Shown piece by piece: positions 49,770 through 62,489 of a DNA stretch of 64,000 nucleotides. The notes under the pieces are model-generated. The model did no database searches, was not told the DNA's origin, and saw only the letters and a program-made list of their open reading frames with translations. The stretch spans positions 22,979,942 through 23,043,941 of the forward strand of contig SSBO01000012.1 in assembly GCA_005281725.1 (NCBI GenBank), read 5' to 3'. Position numbers and translations under genes: made by a program. The DNA is from Wuchereria bancrofti (lineage: Eukaryota > Nematoda > Chromadorea > Rhabditida > Onchocercidae). Within the stretch, counting starts at the first letter, position 1. The number at the start of each line of letters is the position of its first letter.

Positions 49770-50160
49770 AAACAAAAAGAAAAAAAAAAGAAAGAGAAAA
49801 AGAAAAAAGATGAGAAAGAAGAAAAAAAAAAGAAGTAAATATTAGAAAGGATAAATGATAGAAATCAGTTGAGACTAAAGGCCAAAAATACATATATATA
49901 CTTCATTTTCAAATGGGTATCTATCATTATATTTATTTGGTTCCAAGGCTTTTTAAGGTTGGAAGATAAAAAAAAAAAAAAAAAAAGAGGGAAAAAGAGA
50001 GAGGGAGAGAGGAGAGAGAGAGAGAGAGGGAAGAAAGTAGCCAGAAAAGAATAGGCTAAGTAAGTCTGTCACAATTCTCATTCAATTGCATATTTCTTAT
50101 GAGCCAAAAAGATAATGGATATAGGAGGAGGAAGAGGAGGAGGAAGAGCGGAGGCGGTGA
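49770..50160. repeat. purine-rich (AAG/GA)n tracts
   Basis: Two strand-asymmetric purine runs: an A-plus-AAG tract near 49772-49836, and poly-A followed by GAGAG repeats near 49967-50037. A GGAGGA segment follows near 50120-50160. Mirror-type purine tracts can form triplex DNA; no gene is implied. Confidence 0.75.
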
Positions 50161-50280
50161 AGGACAAATCATAGAAAGAAGCTTTTTGGCTAATATAACT
50201 AAAATATTTTATGAAAAAGTACTAAGCATAGCTTAAGTCTTGGCTAGAAAAAGAAGAAAAGTAAATATTGGATGCATATA

Positions 50281-50343
50281 TGTGTGTGTGTGAGTGAGTG
50301 TATGCATGCATGCATGCATGCATGTATGCATGCATTGCATTTT
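50281..50343. repeat. TG/TGCA microsatellite
   Basis: Compound run of (TG)n, GAGTGAG and (TGCA)n. Its TGCA part is self-complementary. Confidence 0.9.
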
Positions 50344-52258
50344 CATGCATTCATTGCTTGCATTCATTCCCTACTACTTACTACTTTTTGCTAGAAGCTT
50401 TCACATTTTTTCAAAGCTATCTCGTCTCTTTCTATGCAAAGAAGCATTTTAGGCTATTCTTGTCAATATATTTTTACATCTGAGTTGTTAATTTTGCACC
50501 TCACTTTTTTTCTCTTTTTTTTTTTTTCATTTCTAAATTTTTCCACTTTCATCGATTTATTAAATTTCTTCCAGCAAAAAAAAAAAAAAATTAGATAAAT
50601 AAACAAGAAAAAAAGAAAAAGAACTTTCATTTGATATTTTATTTTCTGTTCATATGTATATGTGTTTTGTTTGTTTGTTTTTTTTTGTATTTATTTGTTT
50701 ATTTATTTAATTGATTAATTGATTTTTCCGTTATTTATTGATTGATTTATTATATTTTGATCGAATATTTTCAAATAAAATACACTTTTGAATTTATAAT
50801 AAAAAATAAAGAAATGAAGAAAAAAAAAATAAATAAATAAAGTATTTAAAAACTCTTACACTCTGCTTCTTCCTATTTTTTTTTCCTCCTTAATCGATAA
50901 TATGGAAGTTTTAGGGGAGAAAAAAAAATTGAACAGAAAAAAGAATGAAATTTTTTTTTTTTTACTTTTATTTCAATTTTTTTTTTTTCATTTTTTTGAA
51001 ATTCTCTGAGGAAATAAAGAAATCGAATAACGATTGCCTATTCAAAATGATATAATATTTGAATGGAATGAATGAATGAATGAATGAATAAAGCATCATC
51101 ATCATTTTTAGCACTTCATCAACAATTTTATACTTTTTTTTTTGAACTATTCTTTCTTACATAATATCTACTTCAATCGTAACAATGAGAAATAATCAAA
51201 AATTATGATAGTAAATAATGATAAGTGATAAAAATAATAATGATAAGTAGTGATAGATAAGAGATCTATTTTATCATTTCATTAAGAATTTAGGAAAAGT
51301 TTTATAAATTTATTCATGTAACTAATTAAATTTACATCAAATACTTTTTTTAAACGTTTGGATAAATTAGTAATTGTAATTTTATCATTTGTTATTTTAA
51401 AAACTACAATTTAGTTGGAAGAATAATTGGCGCTGTTTGCTCGATATTGCGCATATGTGTATGTCACCAATATGACTCATATCATATTGCTTAATCAATA
51501 ATTTGTCTTTCTTGCATAAATTCCTTATTGACATATATATATATTTGTATATTGAAGACTTAACTTAGCTATTATTTACTTAAAGAAAAATTAGGTATTA
51601 CTTACTTAAACAAAAATTCAATCAAAATAAATTATGATCATAGTAAATTGAATTAATAGTAGTAAAAATAAGGAATAAATAATAATTAAATTGTATTGTT
51701 GAAGAGTTTTTTTTTTTTTTTATTTTTATCAATTTGCAAATATAATTTTTTGTGTGCGTGTGTGTTATGCTGCAATTATTAAAAGTTGTTAACCTTTAAC
51801 CTTTTTAATCTTATTTTTTTATAATCAATACAAAGATGTAAAATGAGGATGAAAACATTTTGATTTATTCGCTAAAATATGATTTGAAATTATCGATTAG
51901 TATTTAAAATATTTTCAAGATATCTCTTAAATTATTAACTAATTCAATGTTTTTGATCAATAAATTGCTGAATGAAAGCGTTGAATTAAATGCAAAAAAA
52001 AAAAGTTAGCAGACTAATTGAATTGTATCAATTTGATTCAATGGTTTTCATCACAATGATATCTCATTTAAATAACTTTGCTCATAGCAATATGATCTGC
52101 TTATTGTATCACAATTTCTTCAATAATATTTGTCGTGCTTTTAAGCAATTTTCTAGCTTAAAAATTTTTACATCCATTTAAATTTTGCATAAGATCCCTT
52201 TCCTAAAGTTATCATATTTCAAATAAGAAAGGCATATTTTATATGGCATTAATTTAAG

Positions 52259-52304
52259 AAAATGAAATATCGTAAAAATTTTAATTTTTACGACATTTCA
52301 TTTT
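52259..52304. repeat. near-perfect hairpin, 22-bp arms with 2-base loop
   Basis: Positions 52259-52280 and 52283-52304 are reverse complements at 21 of 22 positions (cores TGAAATATCGTAAAAATT and AATTTTTACGACATTTCA). The structure is isolated in intergenic DNA. Confidence 0.85.
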
Positions 52305-52683
52305 AATGATTTTAAAAAATGTAAGAGAACATTACGATTTCATACTAGATTATATATTGATTTTAAAATTAGTTTTTTGTTATTGACAAAATTTATTAGA
52401 TTGCTAAAATCAATGATTAAACATTTACCATTTTTAACTCCCTCATTTCATTTCATTTCTTTTTTTTTTTTTTTTTTTGGAAATTAAGTACTAAAAAGAT
52501 CGAAATTTTAAATATGTATATGTCTTTTATTGAATAGAATGAAAAAATTTTAAATTTAATATGATCTATTGAAAATATTTAAGACAAACAAGTAAGTATA
52601 TATCATGAAATGCTCGTTCTAATTCAATATGACAGCAAACTTGCAATGCTTAATTTTTGCTTTTCTACAATGATTTATTTATA

Positions 52684-52725
52684 AAATTTAAAAGGCATGC
52701 AGCATTTTGCATGCCTTTTAAATTT
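52684..52725. repeat. perfect hairpin, 18-bp arms with 6-base loop
   Basis: Positions 52684-52701 and 52708-52725 are exact reverse complements, with the stem core AAAAGGCATGCA and loop GCATTT. It lies about 400 bases after a second strong hairpin. It is shorter than a typical pre-miRNA stem. Confidence 0.9.
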
Positions 52726-52920
52726 CATCAGATAGTAATAAGTAAGAATGAAAGAAAAAAAAGATAAGAAAATATTATTTGTTTTAGAAAAAAAAAAATA
52801 CTAACAATGTAATAATTAAAGCTCAAAATATATACTTATTTACAATTTTGTTGATAATTAATCATTCACTCTGCAAAAGTAGTATCTATTGATTATTGAT
52901 TAAATTTTATTTTTGACTAA

Positions 52921-53133
52921 GTAATATGCGTAAATGATTTGTTTATTGTTATTTGTTTAAAAGTATATAATTTAATTAATTCTTTATTAAGAAATATGCG
53001 TAAATGATTTGTTTATTGTTATTTGTTTAAAAGTATATAATTTAATTAATTCTTTATTAAGAAATATGCGTAAATAATTTGTTTATTGTTATTTGTTTAA
53101 AAGTATATAATTTAATTAATTCTTTATTAAGAA
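52921..53133. repeat. 70-bp tandem repeat, 3 copies
   Basis: TATGCGTAAATGATTTG recurs at 52925 and 52995 and, with one change, at 53065. The three 70-base units are almost identical. Confidence 0.93.
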
Positions 53134-53734
53134 ACAGTATGACATATGTTTATCTTTATTTTTTTTTTTATTATTAAGAAATAGTAGTTTTTTTTTTCTT
53201 GCTTAATACTTTATAGTAATATTTGATATTATTTTTTTATAGAGTAAACTGATATGATAATTTATATTCAGTGATAATACATTTGCAATATATTTCAAAC
53301 TATTAAAAATATATCATAGAAATTAAAAAAGAAAACTTCAAAATATCTATTTAGAATAAAATTATCATTTGAAATTATCGATAGTTTAGATTATTTGACG
53401 TCAATCTAAATTGAAATATAATTGTATTTTTTAAATGTTACATAAATTTTATTTATTTTATTATAATTCACACATTTTGCATTCATCGTATTTACATTTT
53501 CAAATGCAATCTATCATAAATAACTAAATTATATTTTGTTCAAAGAATTAAAATTATGCATAAACCAAATAAATTTCTTAGAAAAAAAAAAAAGCAAAAC
53601 TCCACATAACATTTATTTATTACTTTCATTCAACAATTTTTAATTTCACATTTCATTTGCATTTTAATTCATTTAAATTTAAAGAAAAAAAAAAAACCAA
53701 AATGCATATATTATAAAATTTTTTTATGCCAAAA

Positions 53735-54150
53735 TATTGTAATAGGCTTAATTAATTTTTTTTCATATTACATAATTTTATAAAAATTAAAATTAACACG
53801 GAAAATTTTTTATTTTTATTTCATTTTTTTTTTTGTTTATTGTTAGGCCAAAAAATCATTGAAATTTTGCTCATATAATTTCCATCTTAAAATTCATTCT
53901 ATCAATTTTTTTTTTCTTCTCTGTTATTATTATTATTATTAATATTGTAATAGCCTTAATTAATTTTTTACAAAAAAAAAAAAACATCTTACATAATTTT
54001 ATAAAAATTAAAAATAACACGGAAAATTTTTTATTTTTATTTCACTTTTTTTTTTGTTTTTTGTTAGGCCAAAAAATCATTGAATTTTATTTATATAATT
54101 TCCATCTTAAAATTCATTCTATCAATTTCTTTTTTTTTCTTCTCTATTAT
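53735..54150. repeat. two ~200-bp tandem copies
   Basis: A unit containing TAATAGGCTTAATTAATT, AACACGGAAAATTTTTTATT and TGTTAGGCCAAAAAATCATT is repeated once about 200 bases later with minor changes and a different A-run. Confidence 0.88.
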
Positions 54151-54284
54151 TATTGTTGATAATGAATGATTTAAATTAAATTCACTACGATTACATATTG
54201 TCATTTTAATGTTTAAAATGAGAAATGAAAAGAAAATGAATTGAATGAAATGAAATGTACATATCGAAAAATTTTGCTGAAGTG

Positions 54285-54303
54285 CCCCCCCCCCCCCCCC
54301 CCC
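54285..54303. repeat. poly-C run of 19
   Basis: An uninterrupted run of 19 C (19 G on the minus strand) in AT-rich intergenic DNA. A G-run of this length can form a quadruplex. Length may be unreliable if derived from error-prone reads. Confidence 0.95.
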
Positions 54304-54388
54304 AAATTTCACTTCCGGAATAGATCATTGCTTGTTATTATTCATTGAAGAGTAAAAAGATCTTCAAATAAATTATCCTCTCATCCAC

Positions 54389-55638
54389 TTATTGTTGATA
54401 TCATCTTTAATGTTTGCAAGTTACTTACTTTTATAATACAAATTCTTTTAAAATGAAATTTATTTATTTATTTATTTAAATTGATCGTTTGAAAAATTTT
54501 TTGAAAGCATAGCGTAATATTGTAAATTTTTATATTATAACTTTTTTCTTTTTGTTTTATTATTTCTTTATTAGTAATAATTTGTTCAATTTATGATAAT
54601 TTTTTTTTTCAAAATTTATGATTAGTGAATAATAATTTCTACATATTCTTGATAATCTTATCATTTTCTTTTTTTTTTTTAAATGATTATATTTAGTTAT
54701 TAAGTAAGTCTAACATATATTACTATATATGCGATATTTTTAGATAATTATTAAAAAAATTAGATTATATTTAGATAATTATTGAATAAAGTTTTGATAG
54801 AATTTAAATGAGAATAATTTTAAAGAAATATATAAGTGCTTTATAATATTATATTTTCATGTAAATCGATTTTTAATTTTTACCATTTTTTATTTCATAG
54901 TAAAACATAGAAATTTTGACAAATTTGCAAACAAAGGAATGAAATAAACATTGAAGCAGTTTAAGTGACAAAATTCGAATTGAAAATATGTAAAACAATT
55001 TTTCCTTNTTATTGTTGATATCATCTTTAATGTTTGCAAGTTACTTACTTTTATAATACAAATTCTTTTAAAATGAAATTTATTTATTTATTTATTTAAA
55101 TTGATCGTTTGAAAAATTTTTTGAAAGCATAGCGTAATATTGTAAATTTTTATATTATAACTTTTTTCTTTTTGTTTTATTATTTCTTTATTAGTAATAA
55201 TTTGTTCAATTTATGATAATTTTTTTTTTCAAAATTTATGATTAGTGAATAATAATTTCTACATATTCTTGATAATCTTATCATTTTCTTTTTTTTTTTT
55301 AAATGATTATATTTAGTTATTAAGTAAGTCTAACATATATTACTATATATGCGATATTTTTAGATAATTATTTAGATAATTATTAAAAAAATTAGATTAT
55401 ATTTAGATAATTATTGAATAAAGTTTTGATAGAATTTAAATGAGAATAATTTTAAAGAAATATATAAGTGCTTTATAATATTATATTTTCATGTAAATCG
55501 ATTTTTAATTTTTACCATTTTTTATTTCATAGTAAAACATAGAAATTTTGACAAATTTGCAAACAAAGGAATGAAATAAACATTGAAGCAGTTTAAGTGA
55601 CAAAATTCGAATTGAAAATATGTAAAACAATTTTTCCT
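54389..55638. repeat. direct duplication of about 620 bp across a single N (position 55008)
   Basis: The sequence at 54389-55007 is repeated from 55009, almost base for base. The second copy has an extra ~12 bases (a second TTTAGATAATTA) and runs on through a T-homopolymer at 55639. The first copy stops at the N just where that T-run begins. This pattern is typical of an unresolved contig overlap at a homopolymer. Confidence 0.9.
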
Positions 55639-56814
55639 TTTTTTTTTTTTTTTTTTTAGGACAAGCAATTTATTTCTAGCATGTCGTAGAAATAAGACCA
55701 ACTCTTATATATACTCTTTTCATGCTAAAAAAAAAAAATATTTTTTCCGGTTTTCCGGAATACTTTTCTGTTTTTGAAAATATGTAAATAAATAATAAAT
55801 AAGAAAGAGTAATTGTTTTGCAGTGATTTCATATTATTGTTTTTGCATTAAAAATTTTTTCTTCTATACATTTCCAATTTACTATTTATTATTTACTATT
55901 TACTATTTTCAAAAAACTCAATGATAATATTGTAAAAAAAAAAAGAAAGAAAGAAAAGTTAAACAAATAAAAATATTTTTTAAATTGCTAGAAAAGGTTG
56001 TAATTAATAAATTATAATTTAAAAGTTATAATTGCTAATTCTTTTTCATTTTTCGCTTATAATTTGAAAAAAAAGAGCTACATATTACATATTTTTAAAA
56101 AAAAAAAAATTACTTCAAGCTTTAATACCAACAAAATAGTTAATATGGACATTTCGAAAGTTAAAAATATTAAATTAAATTTATACAAAAAAAAAATGTT
56201 ATAAAAATAAGCAATTATTACACTTACAATCTATTAAATATATTAAACTACAAAAAAAACAACTATGCAAATAAAATAATTGTCTTAAAAATTTTCAACA
56301 GCAATAAACAATAAAAACAGTAACAATAAACAATGTTTTATATTAATAATAACAATAACAATGTTTTATTTTATTATTGTTAATATCATTTATGCTACTT
56401 TTTTTTTGCTTTCATTATTTATTGCTTATTAATAATTTTTAAAAATTGAAAAAATAAAAGAAGAAAAAAAAAAAAAGAAAAGAAAGATTGTTTAAAATGT
56501 TAAAATTAACATTCATTAATCAAAATAGTCCTGTTCAAATGGAAATTTGAAAAAACATTCATATTGAATACTTATGAAAAGAACAATATAATCCTTTTCA
56601 ATGTATTTGTTAGTTTAAAATATTCCATCTATAATTGTTAAATTGGTTTTATTTTAAAGTTTAATTTAGCGGAAATAACACCATTCTCTTCTATCAACCA
56701 TATAATTTTAGATTTTTCAAATCAAAAAGAAAGGAAAGGAAAATATCAAACATTTTTTCAAATCAAAAAGAAAGGAAAGGAAAGAAAAAGAGAAAAGATG
56801 GTACTCATTTAGAA

Positions 56815-57160
56815 GAAATATTATATAATTAAATACAAAGAAATATTGCAAAATATTATAAAATTAGTGATTTTTTTTTTTATAAATTCGTAGAAATATT
56901 ATATAATTTAAATTTTTAAAAAAGATTATATTAAGATAAGATAAATTAATTTTATTATCAGTTTTTTCATTTTTAATTGTATTCATTTAGAAGAAATATT
57001 GTGAAAAAAAAGGAAATTATATAATTAAATACAAAGAAATATTGCAAAATATTATAAAATTAGTGATTTTTTTTTTATAAATTCGTAGAAATATTATATA
57101 ATTTAAATTTTTAAAAAAGATTATATTAAGATAAGATAAATTAATTTTACTATCAGTTGT
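56815..57160. repeat. two ~180-bp tandem copies
   Basis: AGAAGAAATATTATATAATT, TACAAAGAAATATTGCAAAA and AAGATAAGATAAATTAATTT each occur twice, about 180 bases apart. The AAGATAAGATAAATT end also appears at 57675 and 58216. Confidence 0.85.
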
Positions 57161-57607
57161 TTTATTTTTAATTTTATTATCACTTTATTATTATTTTATT
57201 ATCATTTTATTGTTAATAACTTTTATTACCATTTGATTATTTTTTTATTATCATTTTTAATTTTGTTATCATTTTATTGTAAGCCATTTATATTTCATTT
57301 ATATTACATTAATATCATTATTTCACTCATTCGAAACAATTATTTGAATATTCTCTTTCTCTCTCTATCTCTCTCTATTGTAATCATTTTAACATTTTTA
57401 AATTTAAAATTTAGTCTCTTTCTCTCTCTCTCTCTCTTCATTGTGTCATTCCATTTTTACATTTAAATTGCAACAATAAAACAAAGACTTAAATCTAAAT
57501 TTTTTACTTTAACTTTAAAATTCAACAAAAAAAGACAGAAAAAAAAATTAATTCATTTAATAGCAAAAAATAATGAATGAAATGATACAAAAAAATATTT
57601 TAAAGTA

Positions 57608-58795
57608 TTAATTAATTAATTAATTTTTTTATAGATAGAAATATTATATAATTTAAATTTATAAAGGATTATATTAAGATAAGATAAATTAATTTTGTTA
57701 TCAGCATTAATACTATTTACATTTCATTCATTCGAAACAATTATTTCAATGATTGAGCTAATTGGAAATTTTTAATGTTATTTGTAATAATGTATGAAAT
57801 TGTTTATTTCATTCTTGTCAATTAACTATCACTAATGCTATTATCATATTGTTATCACTGATAACAAAAAAATATATAATCATTTACATATATTTGTATC
57901 CTTTTTTTTGAAAAAAAAGGCGTTAAGTTTAATTTTCAATTGTAAAAATTTTGATAATTAATTATGCTGTTATCTATTGTTATCACTGATAACAAAAATA
58001 TATAATCATTTACATATATTTGTATCCTTTTTTTTGAAAAAAAAGGCGTTAAGTTTAATTTTCAATTGTAAAAATTTTGATAATTAATTATGCTGTTATC
58101 TATTGTTATCACTGATAACAAAAATATATAATCATTTACATATATTTNATTAATTAATTAATTAATTTTTTTATAGATAGAAATATTATATAATTTAAAT
58201 TTATAAAGGATTATATTAAGATAAGATAAATTAATTTTGTTATCAGCATTAATACTATTTACATTTCATTCATTCGAAACAATTATTTCAATGATTGAGC
58301 TAATTGGAAATTTTTAATGTTATTTGTAATAATGTATGAAATTGTTTATTTCATTCTTGTCAATTAACTATCACTAATGCTATTATCATATTGTTATCAC
58401 TGATAACAAAAAAATATATAATCATCTACATATATTTGTATCCTTTTTTTTGAAAAAAAAGGCGTTAAGTCTAATTTTCAATTGTAAAAATTTTGATAAT
58501 TAATTATACTATTATCATATTGTTATCACTGATAACAAAAAAATATATAATCATTTACATATATTTGTATCCTTTTTTTGAAAAAAAGCGTTAAATTTAA
58601 TTTTCAATTGTAAAAATTTTGATAATTAATTATACTATTATCATATTGTTATCACTGATAACAAAAAGATATATAATCATTTACATATATTTGTATCCTT
58701 TTTTTGGAAAAAAGCGTTAAATTTAATTTTCAATTGTAAAAATTTTGATAATTAATTATACTATTATCATATTGTTATCACTGATAACAGATATA
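57608..58795. repeat. nested duplication: large copy across an N (58148) plus ~120-bp units with GTTATC-ACT-GATAAC
   Basis: The block from 57608 recurs after the N at 58148, suggesting overlapping contigs. Inside both copies is a ~120-base unit containing TTGTTATCACTGATAACAAA, CATTTACATATATTTG and a CCTTTTTTT/AAAAAAGG inverted pair. The palindromic core occurs at 57851, 57979, 58105, 58393, 58522, 58648 and 58774. True copy number is uncertain because of the assembly join. Confidence 0.88.
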
Positions 58796-59540
58796 TAATC
58801 ACAGATATATAAACATATGTATATATCTTTTTTTAAAAAAAAAAAGAAAACTTAAGTTTATTTTTCAATCTTCAAAAAATTTTAATAATTAATTATTATT
58901 CATAAAAATTTAAATATTCTAATTTTTACTATTTCTTTCTTTATTACTACTTTGATTAAACTTTTCTCTTCCTCTTTCTTACTTTTTTTTTTTTTAAATA
59001 AATGACATCATGAAAATAACGATGCTAATTGCTATTCGTACAGAAAGAAAAAAAAAAAACAAAACAAGCCTATGGCTTATTTTGTTTGTAGAAAAAAAAA
59101 AGGAGAAAGAGAGAGAGGGAGGGAGACAAGTTTATGGTCAATTATCAGAAATTCTTCTTCTACTTTATGCTTTTTCATTTTTTTTTTTTTTTTAAAAATC
59201 CAAAAAATTGGAAAAAAGTTTAATTTAAAAAAAAAAAAAAAAAAAAAGAAAAAGGACAAATTTTAATACTTCAATTGTGATTCATGTAACAATATTAAGG
59301 CCATTCATTTCTCTCTTTTTTCTTTTTAAAAAAAAAAGATTTAAAAAATTTTTTACCATTTGTTTAGTCAAACAACAAAAAAAAAAAAAAAAACGAAGCA
59401 TTAATAATTTGCAAAAATTTTCAAAAAAAAAAAAATTGTTAACAATTAATTTGCAAAAAAAAAAAATTTTTATTGCATATCGTTTTTAATGCTATCATTA
59501 ATTAAGCATTATTTATGATAATTTCATAAAATTGTTTGCA

Positions 59541-59549
59541 TTATTTTAG
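59541..59549 (+). promoter_or_regulatory. probable trans-splice or 5'-UTR acceptor of the RIM gene
   Basis: TTATTTTAG ends 30 bases before the ATG at 59580. The bases between (GCCTTTAATTG...GGTCAAAGGGCA) are less AT-rich than the intergenic DNA, as expected of a transcribed leader. Confidence 0.5.
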
Positions 59550-59579
59550 GCCTTTAATTGTTAAACGGGTCAAAGGGCA

Positions 59580-62480
59580 ATGACCGAACCACCCACGCCC
59601 GATTTATCACATTTAAGTGCAGAGGAACGTCAAATTATTGAGGAAGTACTTCAACGACAACGTGCCGAAGAAGAAAAAGAAACACAACTTAGCCAGTAAA
59701 TTACTTTTTTCATTTTTTTTTTTGAAATATTGTAAAAGTTAAAGTTAAAGTTATACTAGTAATTTGATACTGCTAATATTAAGTATTACTAAATATTAAT
59801 TGTTAATTTTAATTTTTAATCTTTTTTTTAAAATTATTTCTAATATAGAGTCTATTAGTTGTTTACAATAAACAATTTTCAATTCTAATTTACAAGTATT
59901 GTTTGTTGTCAACAAATTGATGATAAATGACAAAAATTGAGAAAATACAACTCTCATAAGTTTAGCTTCAAATTATAAATTTTTTAAAAATTTTTCAAAT
60001 TTCATTTTTATCCCTTTATTTCACTTTTTTCCATTTTCTAATTGCATTTATTGTATTTTTTAGTAAATTATTAATTTATTTGTAAAATTTTAAATATTAA
60101 ATATTTTCATTTCTTCATCTTTTACTGTACTAATTAAAGAATAGAAAAAATGTAAAATTTATAATTTTACTTAATTAATCAAAAGTGGCTTATTTGAATT
60201 GTTTATTTAATCATTTTTGCTTACTTTAAATTATTTAAATATTTTACAAATAAATTGTAAATATAAAAAATATTGTAGAAAGCATCAAATGATTATTAAT
60301 AACAATCTTTAATAAAAATTAACTAATTTCGAAAACAATTTTTTTTCTTTCTTTTTTCTGCTGTAAAAAAGACAGAGTGAGAAAGTGAAAGAAAAAAATA
60401 AGGAAAAAGCAAAAGAAAAATTAGAATTTGAGTAAATAAAAAAATTTTTAATTGAAATTTTTGAAAAAAAAAAAACTACGTAAAAGTGTTAATTTTAAGA
60501 TAGAAAAATATTAATCAAATTTGAGTAACAATTAGCTTTTCTTTTTTCATTTTAATCAATTTAATAGTAAAATAAAAATAATGCAAAATGTTAGTAATAA
60601 TTAATAATTTAATGTAAACAAACAAAAAAACAAACAAACAAATGGAAATATTATCAAGAATGTATGCCATTGTTAATTTTTTATTTACTTGTTTATTTAT
60701 TTACTTTTCTTTTTTTCATTTTTATAGAAAAGCTGATCAAGAATTGGAAGCAATCGAAAAGCAAATCAATCAACGGAAAGAAATTGCACAACGTCTTGTT
60801 GGGACACAAGATGATGCCATTTGTCAAATTTGTCAAAAAACTAAATTTGCAGATGGCATTGGTCATAAATGCTTTTACTGCCAATTACGATCGTGCGCTC
60901 GATGTGGTGGTCGTACAGCAAGTAGAAATAAAGTTAGTAAAAAATTAAACAAATCAATAAAAAAAGTAAACAAACAAATAAATAAATCAATTGTTTCATT
61001 AATATAATCTTTGATTTTTCATGTTAATTAAATATTTACTTCAAATTTCAAAAAATATTTTCTTCAAAATTCCATTATCATTAAATTTTCGGTTTCATCT
61101 AATTTAGCAAATAAATAAATGCATGTTTACGCATATTTAATTATTTTGTAAGCAATTAAATATTAGCTATAAACAAATAAATAAATAATTAAATTGTTTC
61201 ATTTATATAATCTTTAATTTTTCATTTTAATTAAATATTAAATATTTGCTTCAAATTTTTCCATTATCATTAAATTTTTCGTTTCATCTAATTTAGCAAA
61301 TAAATAAATGCATGTCTACATATATTTAATTATTTTGTAAACAATTAAATATTAGCTATAAACAAATAAATAAATAAATTGTTTCATTAATATAATCTTT
61401 GATTTTTCATGTTAATTAAATATTTACTTCAAATTTTTCCATTATCATTAAATTTTCGGTTTCATCTAATTTAGCAAATAAATAAATGCATGTTTACATA
61501 CGTTTAGTTATTTTGTAAGCAATTAAATATTAGCTATAAACAAATAAATAAATAATTAAATTGTTTCATTTACATAATCCTTAATTTTTCACGTTAAATA
61601 AGTATTAAATATTTGTTTCAATTTTTTATATTACCACCAAACTTTTCATTTCATTTAATTTATCAAATAAACAAATGCATGTTTACATATATTTAATTAT
61701 TTTGTAAACAATTAAATATTAGCTACTTTTAATTATTAAATCGTTAAACTAGGAAGCAAATATTTAACAAAATCTTTGATGTTTTTTAAAATTGAAATTT
61801 TTGCAATTTATATTATTGTAATTTTAGTTTCAAACATTAGAAACTTTATTTACTAATTGAAATAACTGTTTTTTTTTTTTTAAATTCATTGTCAACTGAT
61901 TAATTTTTGTTTTCGCGAAGGAAATATATTTTTTGACAAATAATATTGACTGAAGGATAATTAAATTTTTTAATTATTAATTTTAAAGTGACAAACATTG
62001 GTTTAATTAACCATTAAAATTTTAATTTTTATTTTCAGCTAATTTAACTTTTCTTTTCTGCTGCTAATTAAAATATTCAAAAAAAAAAAGATTTATTCAA
62101 AAAAATTTTTAAAAAAAAGATTTATTCCAAGATGTATATTTAATTTATCAAAAAAAAAAAAAATTATATGTTGCTTATACATTATTAAAAATGTCGAAAA
62201 GTATGATAAGAAATAGAAAAAAGAAAATTAATGCTAATTTTAAATTTCACAAAAAATTTTTATAAGACAATTGCGCCAATTTTTACTAATATCTCTTCAG
62301 AGATGATTTTAAGCAACGATTTTCATTTCTCTTTTTAATTATTTAAAAATTTTTGAAGCCAATTTGGGCATGTTCATTGTGTCAACAACGACAACGAATT
62401 CTTGCAAAAACTGGTAAATGGTTTCAACAAGCTGCAATGATTGATGAAACAAAAGGAACAGGTAGTCCAGGTGATATAAG
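59580..62480 (+). CDS. unc-10: RIM / UNC-10 active-zone protein, N-terminal part (continues past the window)
   Basis: Presynaptic scaffold that docks and primes synaptic vesicles by binding Rab3 (RAB-3) and Munc13 (UNC-13). Exons seen: 59580-59695, 60728-60932 and 62359-62480, phases consistent, 147 codons plus two bases. The protein opens with MTEPPTPDLSHLSAEERQII, the conserved first Rab-effector helix. A charged alpha-helical stretch follows (about residues 25-65). The FYVE-type zinc finger has four C-x2-C pairs: ICQIC (Cys71, Cys74), KCFYC (87, 90), SCARC (95, 98) and ACSLC (112, 115). The basic RQRILAKTGKWF helix flanks it on the C-terminal side. PDZ, C2A and C2B exons are expected to the right of the window. 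The start is supported by the upstream acceptor and by family similarity. Intron acceptors are TTTATAG and TTTTGAAG. Confidence 0.93.
61000..61720. repeat. 178-189-bp tandem repeat, 4 copies (RIM intron 2)
   Basis: Units share ATCTAATTTAGCAAATAAAT, GCATGTTTAC, CAATTAAATATTAGCTA and AATTGTTTCATT. The GCATG element lies at 61121, 61310, 61488 and 61677. The array starts about 70 bases after the exon-2 donor. Every unit carries TTTAG, an acceptor-like motif. Confidence 0.92.
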
Positions 62481-62489
62481 GTTGGCTTT

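Larger units (their letters stand above)
45846..59540. other. long AT-rich intergenic region upstream of the RIM gene
   Basis: Nearly 14 kb with no supported coding exon on either strand. It holds several tandem arrays, two clean hairpins, a poly-C run, microsatellites and two probable assembly joins, each listed separately. Distal promoter elements or undetected 5' exons of the RIM gene may lie here. Confidence 0.6.

Noticed and set aside
54091..54312. Minus-strand open frame beginning with a glycine run
   Set aside because: The glycines come from the C19 homopolymer and the rest is low-complexity.
59010..59489. Overlapping open frames just before the RIM gene
   Set aside because: They are produced by poly-A, poly-T and GAGA tracts; the peptides are lysine or phenylalanine runs.
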